This document shows, one piece after another, positions 6,884-15,643 of a stretch of 39,334 nucleotides of DNA. The stretch comes from Burkholderiales bacterium (GTDB taxonomy: Bacteria; Pseudomonadota; Gammaproteobacteria; Burkholderiales; JABEVD01). The position numbers and the translations under genes are program-made. The first letter of the stretch is position 1; each line of letters opens with the position of its first letter. Where the stretch lies: NCBI GenBank assembly GCA_013044025.1, contig JABEVD010000018.1, forward strand, positions 1 through 39,334, in the 5' to 3' direction. Under the pieces are notes generated by a model. That model made no database searches. It had not been told where the DNA came from and saw only the letters and a program-made list of their open reading frames with translations.

Positions 6884-9513
6884 ATCGATTCGATCTCAGG
6901 CAGCGGCGCGACGAACTGTGGGAATCCCTCGAGGCATCGGCCAATGCCTCCGCCTTCGATCTCGAAGACTTCTCCCGTTCGCTCAAAGAACTTTATGCTG
7001 TCGACAGGTTCTGGACTTTTCCCGGAAGAGGCGTGCTGTGGCGGCTTACGCATTACCTCGATGAGATGCAGTACACGCTGATCGCACAGCTCGTGAACAA
7101 TTGCCGGCATTACATGATGCAGGATCGCTACCGCTTCCAGGCCTTCAGTCCCTTCATGACCAATCTGGAATGGCTGGACCGCCCGATGCTGCACGAATCA
7201 GGGAACATGGAAGCGCTGTCCATCCACAAGCCCAGGCCCTATTTCGAGGTGCTGATCGTCCATCCCTGTCCTGACGAATACGAGTTGCTCTATCGCCAGC
7301 ATCTCGCGACCTTCAAATCCCCGCATGACGAATTCATCTACGACATCGTCCTGGTCGATTCGGCCGAGGATGCGCTCACCGCAGTGCTCGCCAATACGGA
7401 CATCCAGGCCTGCATCCATCTGCACCATGTCCCGCCCGGCACCGAAACTTCGGCGCCTCTGTTTGAGCGCTTCACCCGCCCCCAGCTTCTCCACACGCTC
7501 CCGGTGAATTATTCCGAAAGCGTGGAAGTCAATCTGTGCAGGACCATGCGCGCGATCCGACCGGAAATCGACCATTACCTCATCAGCGAGCTGCCCGCAT
7601 CCGAGCTGCCCTTTTCCGTCCGCAACCATTTCGACAGGGTGCTGTTCCATGTCAATCCTTTCCGGGATCTGCACGAAGCGATCATGAACGGCGTGAGAAA
7701 CCGCTTCAGCACCCCGTTTTTCGCTGCGCTTCAGGCCTATGGAAGGCAACCGAAAGGGGTTTTCCATGCCCTGCCTCTTTCCCGCGGCGCCTCGGTCAGA
7801 AATTCTCCGTGGATCCGCGACATGTACGACTATTACGGGGAAAGCGTATTCCGGGTAGAAACCTCCTCTACCCAGGGAGGACTGGATTCTCTGCTCGATC
7901 CGACCGGCGCGATCCTGCAGGCGCACATGAAGGCGGCCGAAGCATTCGGGGCGGATTCCACCTTTTTCGTCACCAACGGTACTTCCACCTCGAACAAGAT
8001 CGTCAATCAGGCGAATCTCCGCCCGGGCGACATCGTGCTGATTTCCGCGGACTGCCACAAGTCGATCCCCTATTCGGTGATGCTGGCAGGCGCATTTCCA
8101 GTTTTCCTGGAGACATGGCCGATCCCTTCCCGCGACCTCTACGGAGGGGTGGAGCTTGCCAGAATCAAGGAAGTGATGCTCGATTTGAAAAAATGCGGTC
8201 GCCTGGAGAAGCTCAGACAAATTTCCCTCACCAGTTCCACTTTCGACGGGCTGATCTATCACTGCGAAAAATTCATGATGGAAATCCTCGCCATCAAGCC
8301 AGACGTCATTTTCCACTGGGACGAGGCGTGGTCGGCCTTTTGCGGGTTCCATCCCCTCTATTACGGACGGACCGCGATGTCCGCTTCGAAAAAGATCCGG
8401 CAAAGGATGCAAGATCCCGCCTACCGGGAATTTCATTCGCAATGGCGAAAGGAATTCGACGCCAACCCGGAAGAAGAGAAATGGGATGGGCCACTCTATC
8501 CGCATCCAGATCTCGTGAAGCTCAGAGTGTATTCGACGCAGTCGACCCACAAGACGCTCTCCGCTTTCCGCCAGGCATCGATGATCCATGTCTCCGACGA
8601 TCTTTTCGATCGGGCGAGTTTCGTCGAGGCCTATCGCATCTACACGTCCACTTCTCCCAATTACCAGATCGTCTCCTCGATGGACATCGCGCGCAGACAG
8701 GCTTCCCTGGAGGGATTTTACCGGGTCAGGGAAGCGATCCTGCTTTCGCTGCAATTGAGGAGAAGGATACGCGAGGAGGAATCCCTGAAACCCTGCTTCG
8801 AACTGCTGACTGACTTGGAAATGGTGCCGGAGCGATTCAGGACTCCTGTGGGGGAAGGAGAGGGGCTGGCCGGATTGTGCTCCGAATGGGGATACTCCGA
8901 TTTCGTGGTCGACCCCACCCGAATCACCCTCGACGTGAGCGGCTGCGGCATCGACGGGAATAATTTCCGCCAGCTCCTGATGAGCCGCTACGACATCCAG
9001 GTCAACAAGACTTCGCGCAACACCGTGCTGTTTCTCGTCAACATCGGCGCAACCCGGGCCACGGTGGATTACCTTTTCCAGGTGCTGATGGAACTGGCAG
9101 CGAGATTCAGGATGGAGCGCAGGCACCACGAGCTGCCGATTTTCAGGGAATCGCTCCCGCCCCTTCCCCGGAAAAGAATCTTCCACCCGGCATTCCTTCC
9201 CTTCGAAGGCGGCGAGGATCCACCCTGCGACATCCGTAGCGCCCATTACCTCGGCGCCGAAGAATATACAACGGAATATCTACCGCCCCCGGAAGCGCTC
9301 GAAGCGGGCAGGGCGGGAGAATTGCAGGTATCTGCAAGCTTCGTCACCCCTTATCCGCCGGGATTCCCGGTACTCGTCCCCGGACAGTTCATCACGCCCG
9401 AAATCCTCGAATATTTCCATCATGCCAGAATTCCGGAAATCCACGGATTCAGTTTCGAAAAGGGATTCAGGGTGTTCCGCAAGGATTATCTCGAACAAGG
9501 AAACCGGAAATGA
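6880..9513 (+). CDS. Orn/Lys/Arg-type PLP decarboxylase, enlarged
   Basis: Fold-type I basic amino-acid decarboxylase of 877 residues. It is expected to convert ornithine, lysine or arginine to putrescine, cadaverine or agmatine plus CO2. Visible motifs: FVTNGTSTSNKIV (PLP phosphate region), ISADCHKS, HWDEAW (Asp for the pyridine N), and STQSTHKTL with the Schiff-base Lys at 558. The C-terminal domain has FVTPYPPGFPVLVPGQ. Family members are usually 710-780 residues with the PLP Lys near 370-390. Here about 170-190 extra residues precede it, made of an all-helical N-terminus (1-110) plus about 45 residues inserted between HWDEAW and the Lys. Substrate cannot be read from sequence. It overlaps the preceding and following genes by 4 nt. 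Confidence 0.9.
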   Translation: MNRFDLRQRRDELWESLEASANASAFDLEDFSRSLKELYAVDRFWTFPGRGVLWRLTHYLDEMQYTLIAQLVNNCRHYMMQDRYRFQAFSPFMTNLEWLDRPMLHESGNMEALSIHKPRPYFEVLIVHPCPDEYELLYRQHLATFKSPHDEFIYDIVLVDSAEDALTAVLANTDIQACIHLHHVPPGTETSAPLFERFTRPQLLHTLPVNYSESVEVNLCRTMRAIRPEIDHYLISELPASELPFSVRNHFDRVLFHVNPFRDLHEAIMNGVRNRFSTPFFAALQAYGRQPKGVFHALPLSRGASVRNSPWIRDMYDYYGESVFRVETSSTQGGLDSLLDPTGAILQAHMKAAEAFGADSTFFVTNGTSTSNKIVNQANLRPGDIVLISADCHKSIPYSVMLAGAFPVFLETWPIPSRDLYGGVELARIKEVMLDLKKCGRLEKLRQISLTSSTFDGLIYHCEKFMMEILAIKPDVIFHWDEAWSAFCGFHPLYYGRTAMSASKKIRQRMQDPAYREFHSQWRKEFDANPEEEKWDGPLYPHPDLVKLRVYSTQSTHKTLSAFRQASMIHVSDDLFDRASFVEAYRIYTSTSPNYQIVSSMDIARRQASLEGFYRVREAILLSLQLRRRIREEESLKPCFELLTDLEMVPERFRTPVGEGEGLAGLCSEWGYSDFVVDPTRITLDVSGCGIDGNNFRQLLMSRYDIQVNKTSRNTVLFLVNIGATRATVDYLFQVLMELAARFRMERRHHELPIFRESLPPLPRKRIFHPAFLPFEGGEDPPCDIRSAHYLGAEEYTTEYLPPPEALEAGRAGELQVSASFVTPYPPGFPVLVPGQFITPEILEYFHHARIPEIHGFSFEKGFRVFRKDYLEQGNRK

Positions 9514-10973
9514 CCAAAATTCTTCGCTCCCTGTCGGACATACGCAATCACTTCTCGCAGAACGAAATTCCCCATTATTTCATCAGCGCTAGCAACTTCA
9601 ACATGATGGGCATGCACGAATGGGTGAAAGGCTGGAAGAACGTCACCCTGATCGACAGCTTCGACGGAAAACATCCACATCTGCATGCGGTCCCTTCCAG
9701 GAAGGCTTTCGACAGCATCCAGGAAATCGATCTGCATTTGCTGCAGAACGGGCCATTCGCATCCCTCCAGGGAGAACGCAAAGGTCGGGCGATTTTCCTG
9801 TTTTTCGACGAGGAGGTGGAAGCGCTCTGCGAAAGGCTGGGCCTCGAAATTCTGCTCCCCCCTCACCGGCTGGTGCACGAGATGGACAGCAAGATCGTCA
9901 CCACGGAAATCGGCAATCAGGCCGGGGTGAAGAGCGTTCCCAACGTGCTGGCCAAAGTGGGCTGTTTCGAGGAGCTCGAAAGAGTCGCCTCCGGTCTGGG
10001 AAGAGATTGGGTAGTGCAATCCGCTTATGGGGATTCCGGGAAAACCACCTTTTTCATTTCAGACAGAGGGGACTTCGACGAGGCTGCATCCCGGATCGCG
10101 AAGGAGGAAAAGGTCAAGGTGATGCGCCGCATCTCCTGCACCGGCACCGCGATCGAGGCCTGCGCCACGCGCTGGGGGACTTTCGTCGGTCCGCTCATGA
10201 CAGAACTCATCGGCGTTCCGCAACTGACCCCCTATCCCGGGGGGTGGTGCGGAAACGAACTGTACGAATCCGCTTTCTCCCCGGAAATACGCAGACTCGT
10301 GCTGGAAAAGACCAGGGCGATGGGAGATGCGCTGTACCGAAGGGGCTACCGTGGATATTTCGAACTGGATTTCCTCATCGATCGCGGTGACGGGGAAGTA
10401 TATCTTGGCGAACTCAATTCCAGGATCACCGGAATTAGCGCCATGACCAATCTTTCCGATTTCTGTACGGAAAACATCCCTCTTTTCCTTTTTCACCTCC
10501 TCGAATTCGACCGGGAAGTTGAACTGGAAATCGATGCGGACGCCTTCAATGAGGCCGTGCTTCACGCCGGAGCCTCCGGAGTCTCCTCTCAGGCGATCCT
10601 GAAATACACCGACGAATCCCTGAAAATCGTTACTTCCGCTCCACAATCCGTGGTCTATTCCATGGACGATGCGGGCAGGATGGTCTTCAGGAAAGCGGGT
10701 TGGCATCGTCGGGACGCGCTCGGCGAGGACGAAGCGTATCTCCTTCGCATCATGGAGCCGGGGGAATATGTCTATGAGGGGGCGGATCTCGCCATCCTGT
10801 TCCTGAACCGGGTGATCGGAAACGGAGAGGGCGGACTGAACCTGCATGGGGAGAAATGGATTTCCGCACTGCAAGAATCCTTCGAATACAGGAATCTCCG
10901 TCAGGAAGAGCGATCCCTGGTCGAATTCATCAACCATCCGGCCGGCATCAAGAGCGGGGGAAGAAGATCGTGA
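9510..10973 (+). CDS. ATP-grasp family ligase (carboxylate-amine/biotin-carboxylase-like)
   Basis: Protein of 487 residues. An N-terminal pre-ATP-grasp domain (about 1-120) is followed by an ATP-grasp fold. WVVQSAYGDSGKTTFF (167-182) is the nucleotide-binding loop, ELDF (285-288) and ELNSRITG (301-308) are the Mg/ATP acidic and Asn/Arg residues, and the remaining ~170 residues form a C-terminal extension. Such enzymes activate a carboxylate as acyl phosphate and join it to an amine or thiol. Relatives are often labelled biotin carboxylase, but no biotin-carboxyl-carrier or carboxyltransferase gene is near. Placed between an amine-producing decarboxylase and an acyltransferase, an amide-forming role is the natural inference. 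It overlaps the decarboxylase by 4 nt and the next gene by 1 nt. Confidence 0.8.
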   Translation: MTKILRSLSDIRNHFSQNEIPHYFISASNFNMMGMHEWVKGWKNVTLIDSFDGKHPHLHAVPSRKAFDSIQEIDLHLLQNGPFASLQGERKGRAIFLFFDEEVEALCERLGLEILLPPHRLVHEMDSKIVTTEIGNQAGVKSVPNVLAKVGCFEELERVASGLGRDWVVQSAYGDSGKTTFFISDRGDFDEAASRIAKEEKVKVMRRISCTGTAIEACATRWGTFVGPLMTELIGVPQLTPYPGGWCGNELYESAFSPEIRRLVLEKTRAMGDALYRRGYRGYFELDFLIDRGDGEVYLGELNSRITGISAMTNLSDFCTENIPLFLFHLLEFDREVELEIDADAFNEAVLHAGASGVSSQAILKYTDESLKIVTSAPQSVVYSMDDAGRMVFRKAGWHRRDALGEDEAYLLRIMEPGEYVYEGADLAILFLNRVIGNGEGGLNLHGEKWISALQESFEYRNLRQEERSLVEFINHPAGIKSGGRRS

Positions 10974-11884
10974 TGAAATCATTCCATTCCGTCGAGGAAA
11001 CCTTTCCGGGGAAGAAGTGGCTGGAGCATTTCCATGCGGCGCTTCCCGCCTATCGGAGCTGGTTTGCAAGGGACAGGGAGCGTCCTGGATTGCAGGAATG
11101 CGTGGATGCACTCGAACGGCACATGCCAGAGCTCGTGCCGATCTGGAAACATCTCGTCGCCATTTCGGGCGCTGACGAGAACGATGCCCGAATGCTTACC
11201 TTCTATTGTCCGCCACCAAACCTTTCCGGTTGTTCGCAGGCGGTCTGGACCCGTTATACGCCGACCCTGGTGAGGAATTACGACTATGCGCCTGAGTATT
11301 GCGAAGGCAGGATCATGAAGACTCGCTGGCACAATCAGGAAGTCATCGCCGCAACGGATTGCCTGTGGGGAGTGCTCGACGGAATGAACCAGCACGGACT
11401 TTCGGTTTCCCTCGCTTTCGGCGGGAAGACTTGCGTCACCGAGGGATTCGGCGTCCCTCTCATCCTGCGCTACGTTCTGGAATTCTGCACCGATGTGGAC
11501 GAGGCGGTGAAAGTGCTTTGCCGGGTCCCGGCGCACATGGCCTACAACATCACCCTGCTCGATGCCTTCGGCCAGGTGAGAACGGTCGAGCTCACTCCCT
11601 TTTCCAGGCCGAACGTCACCTACAAGGCGCTCGCGGTCAACCACCAGGGTGATTTCGAGATCACCAATTACGCCATGTTCTCCCGCTCGTTCGAACGACA
11701 GCAGTTCCTGATCGGCAAGCTGACCGATCCCTTGATCAGCATCGAATCCTTCGTCAACGCATTCGAATTCAGGCCGCTCTTTTCCTCGAATTATTCGCAG
11801 GGATTCGGCACGCTGTACACGGCGATCTACAATCCGCGGTTGCGTGCGATGGAATACCGCTGGCCGAATCAGGCCAGGATGTAA
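10973..11884 (+). CDS. C45-family autoproteolytic acyltransferase/hydrolase (Ntn fold)
   Basis: Protein of 303 residues from ATG 10973 (a GTG at 10970 is also possible). It resembles acyl-CoA:6-aminopenicillanate acyltransferase (IAT) and the C45 peptidases. The sequence SGCSQAVWTRYTPTLVRNYDY holds the probable autocatalytic Cys87, followed by the conserved RNYD. The preceding 86 residues would be the cleaved pro-segment. Family members transfer or hydrolyse acyl groups on amines and amides. The TAA at 11882-11884 is followed by 16 in-frame codons (QSFAFFEEYEVLVELR) that look like the usual C-terminus of this family, ending at TGA 11935. The gene may therefore be truncated by a nonsense change, or read through. 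It is last in the operon and convergent with the DUF2059 gene. Confidence 0.8.
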   Translation: MKSFHSVEETFPGKKWLEHFHAALPAYRSWFARDRERPGLQECVDALERHMPELVPIWKHLVAISGADENDARMLTFYCPPPNLSGCSQAVWTRYTPTLVRNYDYAPEYCEGRIMKTRWHNQEVIAATDCLWGVLDGMNQHGLSVSLAFGGKTCVTEGFGVPLILRYVLEFCTDVDEAVKVLCRVPAHMAYNITLLDAFGQVRTVELTPFSRPNVTYKALAVNHQGDFEITNYAMFSRSFERQQFLIGKLTDPLISIESFVNAFEFRPLFSSNYSQGFGTLYTAIYNPRLRAMEYRWPNQARM

Positions 11885-11935
11885 CAGTCCTTCGCCTTCT
11901 TCGAGGAATACGAAGTTCTGGTGGAACTGCGCTGA

Positions 11936-12439
11936 TCACTGCTTCGCGGCGCCCATTTCGGAAGCGAAATCCTGCTGGATCTTCTGCATTTCCGGAGACA
12001 TCGAACGAATCATCGTATTGGTTTCCAGCATCACTTTCTGCATCAGAAGCGGCATCTTGTGGATGACCGCCTGGCCTGAAGGAGTTCTGTAGAAGGCGAG
12101 CATTCCCTTGACTTCTTCCTCGGAGAAGGTTTCCTTGTAAAGGCGAACGTACATGGGCTCGAGCTTTTCCCAGGAAAGATTCGCCTTCAGGAGGGCGGAA
12201 GTCCTTTCCAGCATGTGGTCGATCGCCTTCTGCTCCTTCGCGGTCGGAGACCTTCCCTTCAAGGCCTGCCCGACCGAGCCCTTCATCAGCCCTCCGATCT
12301 GGCCCTGCATGCGGTCTACGAGGGATTTCGCCTCGGTGACGGTGAGCAGCTCGTCGATGGAACGGTCGGTTGCAGGGGTGGCCATCGCGACGGAAGAGGC
12401 GAGCAGAAGCATGGCCAGCATGGCCCTGAAGAAATTCAT
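11936..12439 (-). CDS. DUF2059 secreted protein
   Basis: Protein of 167 residues with a signal peptide (FFRAMLAMLLLASSVAMA), so periplasmic. The mature protein is all-helical. The C-terminal DUF2059 region (about 85-145) has the pattern YKETFSEEEVKGMLAFYRTPSGQAV, in which the F/Y-x-T-x-x-G core is characteristic. The function of the family is not established. The start at 12439 is preceded by AAGGGGAA. It lies 42 nt downstream of argC on the same strand and probably shares its transcript. Its stop abuts the extended stop of the C45 gene on the other strand. Confidence 0.85.
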   Translation of the reverse strand: MNFFRAMLAMLLLASSVAMATPATDRSIDELLTVTEAKSLVDRMQGQIGGLMKGSVGQALKGRSPTAKEQKAIDHMLERTSALLKANLSWEKLEPMYVRLYKETFSEEEVKGMLAFYRTPSGQAVIHKMPLLMQKVMLETNTMIRSMSPEMQKIQQDFASEMGAAKQ

Positions 12440-12481
12440 TGGATTCCCCTTTGTTTGATATGCTTCAGGCCATTGTAACAC

Positions 12482-13510
12482 TCAGGGCATCAGCGGCACG
12501 ATTTCGAGCCCCTGCGTCTCCCTGAATCCGAACAGGATGTTCATGTTCTGAACCGCCTGGCCCGCAGCCCCCTTCACCAGATTGTCGATCACGGAAAGCA
12601 CAACGACGGTGTCCCCGCCTTGCGGCCTGTGCACCGCGATCCTGCAGATATTGGCGCCCCGCACGCTGCGGGTCTCCGGATGGCTGCCAAGAGGCATCAC
12701 GTCGACGAAAGGTTCATCCCGATAGCGATCCTCGTAGAGCTTTTGCAGGTCGATATCGGAAGTGAGCTTCGCATAAAGCGTCGCATGGATGCCGCGGATC
12801 AGCGGCGTGAGATGCGGAACGAATGTGAGTCCGACCTCCCTTTTCGCCGCGTTCGACAATCCCTGGCGGATTTCCGGCAAATGCCTGTGGCCAGGAACCC
12901 CGTAGGCCTTGAAGCTGTCGGAAGCTTCCGGAAAAAGGGTCGCGACTTCGGCCTTCCTGCCCGCGCCGCTCACGCCTGATTTCGCATCCGCGATGAGATG
13001 GCCGACGTCGACCACGCCCGCCTCGATGAGGGGAAGGAATCCGAGCTGCACCGCAGTGGGATAACATCCGGGATTGGCGACGAGCGATGCGCTCGCGATT
13101 TTCTGCCGGTTCACTTCTGGCAGTCCGTAAACCGCTTTGGCAAGAAGCTCCGGACAGGCATGGGTCATCCCGTACCATTTTTCCCAAACGGACACGTCGC
13201 GAATCCTGAAATCCGCAGCGAGATCGATCACCTTCACGCCCGCATCCAGCAGCGCCTTCGCCTCCTTCATCGCGATGCCGTTGGGAGTGGCGAAAAAGAC
13301 CACGTCGCATTCGGCAAGATTCGCGGCATCCGGCGTGACGAATTCGAGATCCACCCGTCCCCGGAGGCTGGGGAACATTTCGGAGACCCGCATTCCGGCT
13401 TCGGAACGCGATGTGATCGCGGAAAGTTTCACTTCCGGATGCAATGCCAGAAGGCGCAGCAGTTCCACCCCCGTATATCCTGTTCCGCCTACGATACCTA
13501 CCCTGATCAT
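12482..13510 (-). CDS. argC: N-acetyl-gamma-glutamyl-phosphate reductase
   Basis: Arginine biosynthesis, third step: NADPH-dependent reduction of N-acetylglutamyl phosphate to the semialdehyde in the cytoplasm. It has 342 residues, a normal length. The Rossmann motif [17 protein letters not shown] is at 3-19, the catalytic Cys is in [12 protein letters not shown], and the conserved His is in [10 protein letters not shown]. The ATG at 13510 is preceded by AAGGAG. It follows the rplM-rpsI operon but is separated from it by an intrinsic terminator, so it probably has its own promoter. The order rplM-rpsI-argC is common in betaproteobacteria. Confidence 0.97.
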   Translation of the reverse strand: MIRVGIVGGTGYTGVELLRLLALHPEVKLSAITSRSEAGMRVSEMFPSLRGRVDLEFVTPDAANLAECDVVFFATPNGIAMKEAKALLDAGVKVIDLAADFRIRDVSVWEKWYGMTHACPELLAKAVYGLPEVNRQKIASASLVANPGCYPTAVQLGFLPLIEAGVVDVGHLIADAKSGVSGAGRKAEVATLFPEASDSFKAYGVPGHRHLPEIRQGLSNAAKREVGLTFVPHLTPLIRGIHATLYAKLTSDIDLQKLYEDRYRDEPFVDVMPLGSHPETRSVRGANICRIAVHRPQGGDTVVVLSVIDNLVKGAAGQAVQNMNILFGFRETQGLEIVPLMP

Positions 13511-13554
13511 GATCTTCTCCTTGGCTCGGATTCAAATATAGCTTTTTTGCGGGC

Positions 13555-13584
13555 AATAAAAAAGCCGCACAAGGCGGCTTTTTC
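13555..13584 (-). terminator. intrinsic terminator of the rplM-rpsI operon
   Basis: GCCGC (13564-13568) and GCGGC (13574-13578) pair around a 5-nt loop. The stem is extended by A/T pairs and, read leftward, is followed by TTTTTTATTG. It lies just after the rpsI stop. Confidence 0.85.
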
Positions 13585-13596
13585 GCTGGAAGCGCA

Positions 13597-13989
13597 TCAG
13601 CGCTTCGAGAATTGCTTGCGTTTGCGCGCCTTGTGCAGACCGACTTTCTTTCGTTCCACTTCGCGTGCGTCGCGGGTCACGAGACCTGCCTTCTTGAGCT
13701 CGGGCTTGAGCTCGGCATTGTAGTCGATCAGCGCACGGGTGATGCCGTGGCGAACCGCGCCTGCCTGTCCGGACTCGCCGCCGCCCATCACGTTCACCAT
13801 GATGTCGAAGCTGGTCAGGTTGTCGGTCAGTACCAGGGGCTGGCGAACCACCATGCGCCCGGTTTCGCGGGAGAAGAATTCGTCCACGGGCTTGCCGTTG
13901 ACGATGATGTTGCCGGTGCCTGCCTTCAGGAAGACCCTGGCGACTGCGCTCTTGCGCCTTCCGGTGCCGTAATTGTAGTTTGCGCCCAT
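13597..13989 (-). CDS. rpsI: 30S ribosomal protein S9
   Basis: Protein of 130 residues, full length. The N-terminus reads [22 protein letters not shown], split by normal S9 features, and the strongly basic tail [14 protein letters not shown] reaches the P-site tRNA in the ribosome. It is co-transcribed with rplM, one nucleotide separating the rplM stop from its ATG, and is followed by a clear terminator. Confidence 0.98.
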   Translation of the reverse strand: MGANYNYGTGRRKSAVARVFLKAGTGNIIVNGKPVDEFFSRETGRMVVRQPLVLTDNLTSFDIMVNVMGGGESGQAGAVRHGITRALIDYNAELKPELKKAGLVTRDAREVERKKVGLHKARKRKQFSKR

Positions 13990-13990
13990 A

Positions 13991-14428
13991 TTATGCCTTC
14001 ACGATATCCAGGAGTTTCGGCTGTTGTGCCGTGTGCGGATGCTGCGGCCCTGCGTACACCTTGAGCTTCCTGAGCATGGCGTAGCCGAGCGGTCCCTTGG
14101 GCAACATTCCCTTGACCGCCTTTTGCAGGACGCGGCTGGGGAAGCGCGCATGCATCTTGGAGAAGCTGGTCGCATAGATACCGCCGGGATAGCCGCTGTG
14201 CCGATAGTAGATCTTGTCGTCGGACTTGTTGCCGGTCACGCGCAGCTTGTCTGCGTTGATGACCACGACAAAATCGCCGGTATCGACGTGAGGAGTGTAG
14301 ATAGCCTTGTGCTTGCCACGCAGACGGTGGGCGATCTGCGATGCAAGGCGGCCCAGAACCTGGTCCGTGGCATCTACGACGATCCAGTCGTGCGTCACTT
14401 CTTGAGGCTTAGCAGAAAATGTTTTCAT
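13991..14428 (-). CDS. rplM: 50S ribosomal protein L13
   Basis: Protein of 145 residues, about normal for L13 (142-145). Conserved blocks include [45 protein letters not shown] and [19 protein letters not shown]. It is an early-assembly 23S rRNA binding protein. It is the first gene of the rplM-rpsI operon, with a strong promoter about 40 nt upstream. Confidence 0.98.
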   Translation of the reverse strand: MKTFSAKPQEVTHDWIVVDATDQVLGRLASQIAHRLRGKHKAIYTPHVDTGDFVVVINADKLRVTGNKSDDKIYYRHSGYPGGIYATSFSKMHARFPSRVLQKAVKGMLPKGPLGYAMLRKLKVYAGPQHPHTAQQPKLLDIVKA

Positions 14429-14467
14429 GAAGCCGATCCTAGATACTTGAATTAGGGAAAGTCCGGA

Positions 14468-14497
14468 ATTTTATGCCAGATTCCGCAGGCGTGTCAA
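14468..14497 (-). promoter_or_regulatory. sigma70 promoter of rplM-rpsI
   Basis: On the minus strand a consensus TTGACA (14497-14492), an 18-nt spacer and TAAAAT (14473-14468) lie about 40 nt before the rplM start. This is one of the best promoter matches in the window and is expected for a ribosomal-protein operon. Confidence 0.75.
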
Positions 14498-14560
14498 TCA
14501 CTAAAAACGGACTGACGCGAAAAAGCCCGGGAAGACCCCATCCGCGGCCCGTGTTTGGGT

Positions 14561-14577
14561 TAGAATCCTCCATTCTA
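14561..14577. promoter_or_regulatory. inverted repeat upstream of the osmC-like gene
   Basis: TAGAAT-CCTCC-ATTCTA is a perfect 6+5+6 palindrome ending 17 nt before the ATG. Its left arm is also a -10-like TAGAAT, and TACAAT at 14576-14581 is another -10-like hexamer. It could be a promoter with an overlapping operator, for example for a redox-responsive repressor. This is inference. Confidence 0.35.
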
Positions 14578-14594
14578 CAATCCGGGAGAATGGA

Positions 14595-15011
14595 ATGAAA
14601 GCGCGAGTCAAGTGGATCGAGAACATGAGCTTCGTGGGCGAGACCGCGAGCGGACATGCCGTGGTAATGGACGGATCTCCCGACATCGGAGGAAGGAATC
14701 TCGGGCCGCGCCCGATGGAAATGCTGCTCCTGGGAGCGGGCGGATGCACTTCGATCGATGTCGTGATGATCCTGAAGAAGGGACGTCAGCAGATCACCGA
14801 CTGCGCAGTGGAGATCGAGGCGGAGCGCGCCGGCGAGGACCCGAAGGTGTTCACGAAGCTGCATTTCCATTTCATTGTGACCGGAAAGGGACTGAACCCC
14901 GTCCAGGTGGAGCGCGCCATCCATCTTTCCGCGGAGAAATACTGCTCCGCCACCATCATGCTCGGCAAGACCGCGGAAGTCACCCACGACTTCGAAATCG
15001 TGGAAGGCTAG
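14595..15011 (+). CDS. OsmC/YhfA-family peroxide-reducing protein
   Basis: Protein of 138 residues of the OsmC/Ohr superfamily, YhfA-like subgroup. The two redox-active cysteines expected for the family are present: one in LLGAGGCTSIDVV (about residue 51) and one in SAEKYCSATIML (about 117). These proteins reduce organic hydroperoxides. The exact substrate of the YhfA group is not established. It is preceded by GGGAGA and an inverted repeat. The last 4 nt overlap the bioD stop on the opposite strand, so the two genes converge with no terminator between them. Confidence 0.9.
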   Translation: MKARVKWIENMSFVGETASGHAVVMDGSPDIGGRNLGPRPMEMLLLGAGGCTSIDVVMILKKGRQQITDCAVEIEAERAGEDPKVFTKLHFHFIVTGKGLNPVQVERAIHLSAEKYCSATIMLGKTAEVTHDFEIVEG

Positions 15012-15643
15012 AGCTTCGAAAGATCCAGAAAACGCGCCGCCTCATCGGGGGAGACCCCGTGAGGCAGGATGCCGAGAAGGGGCGCTTCCTTCCTCCCCGC
15101 AAGATAGTCGATGTTCTCGTCGAAATAACTCATTTCCGGATCGATGCGGTTGGCGATCCAGCCGGCGATGGGCAGGCCGCAGCTTCTGATCGCTGCAAAA
15201 GTGAGGAGAGCGTGACTGATGCAGCCTAGCCTCATCCCGACCACCACGATCACCGGAAGGGAAAGCCTTTTCGCCAGATCCGAAACGAGTTCCCGTTCGT
15301 TGAGCGGAACGAGAAACCCGCCCACGCCTTCCACGATCACCACGTCCGAGCGGATTTCGCCATAGGCTTTCGCGATTCTTTCCGTTTCGATCCCGATTCC
15401 CTCGATTCCCGCCGCGATGTGCGGAGAGGCGGGCGTTTTCAGCGGATAGGGATTCGCAAGCCGCGCCGGCGCCGGAATCGAGCTTGCCCGCTCAAGCCAT
15501 TGCGCATCGTCTCCGCCCGCCGAGACGCACTTCATTCCGGCAGCGGATTTCCCGGATGCGGAAAATGCGTGCAGCAGCGCGCAACTCGCGAAAGTCTTGC
15601 CGATTCCGGTGTCGGTTCCGGTGACGAAAAAGCCCTTCTTCAT
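15008..15643 (-). CDS. bioD: dethiobiotin synthetase
   Basis: ATP-dependent carboxylation and ring closure of 7,8-diaminopelargonate (DAPA) to dethiobiotin. The protein is 211 residues. The P-loop GTDTGIGKTFASCALL lies at the N-terminus, with EGVGGFLVPLNE (Mg/ATP contact) in the middle. I use the ATG at 15643, which overlaps the bioC stop (ATGA); an upstream open extension in frame is only the shadow of bioC. It is the last gene of the bioB-F-H-C-D operon. Confidence 0.95.
   Translation of the reverse strand: MKKGFFVTGTDTGIGKTFASCALLHAFSASGKSAAGMKCVSAGGDDAQWLERASSIPAPARLANPYPLKTPASPHIAAGIEGIGIETERIAKAYGEIRSDVVIVEGVGGFLVPLNERELVSDLAKRLSLPVIVVVGMRLGCISHALLTFAAIRSCGLPIAGWIANRIDPEMSYFDENIDYLAGRKEAPLLGILPHGVSPDEAARFLDLSKL

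Noticed and set aside
7198-9246. 682-codon open frame opposite the decarboxylase
   Set aside because: A shadow of codon bias in a GC-rich gene. No ribosome site, and the sequence looks like antisense of a real protein.
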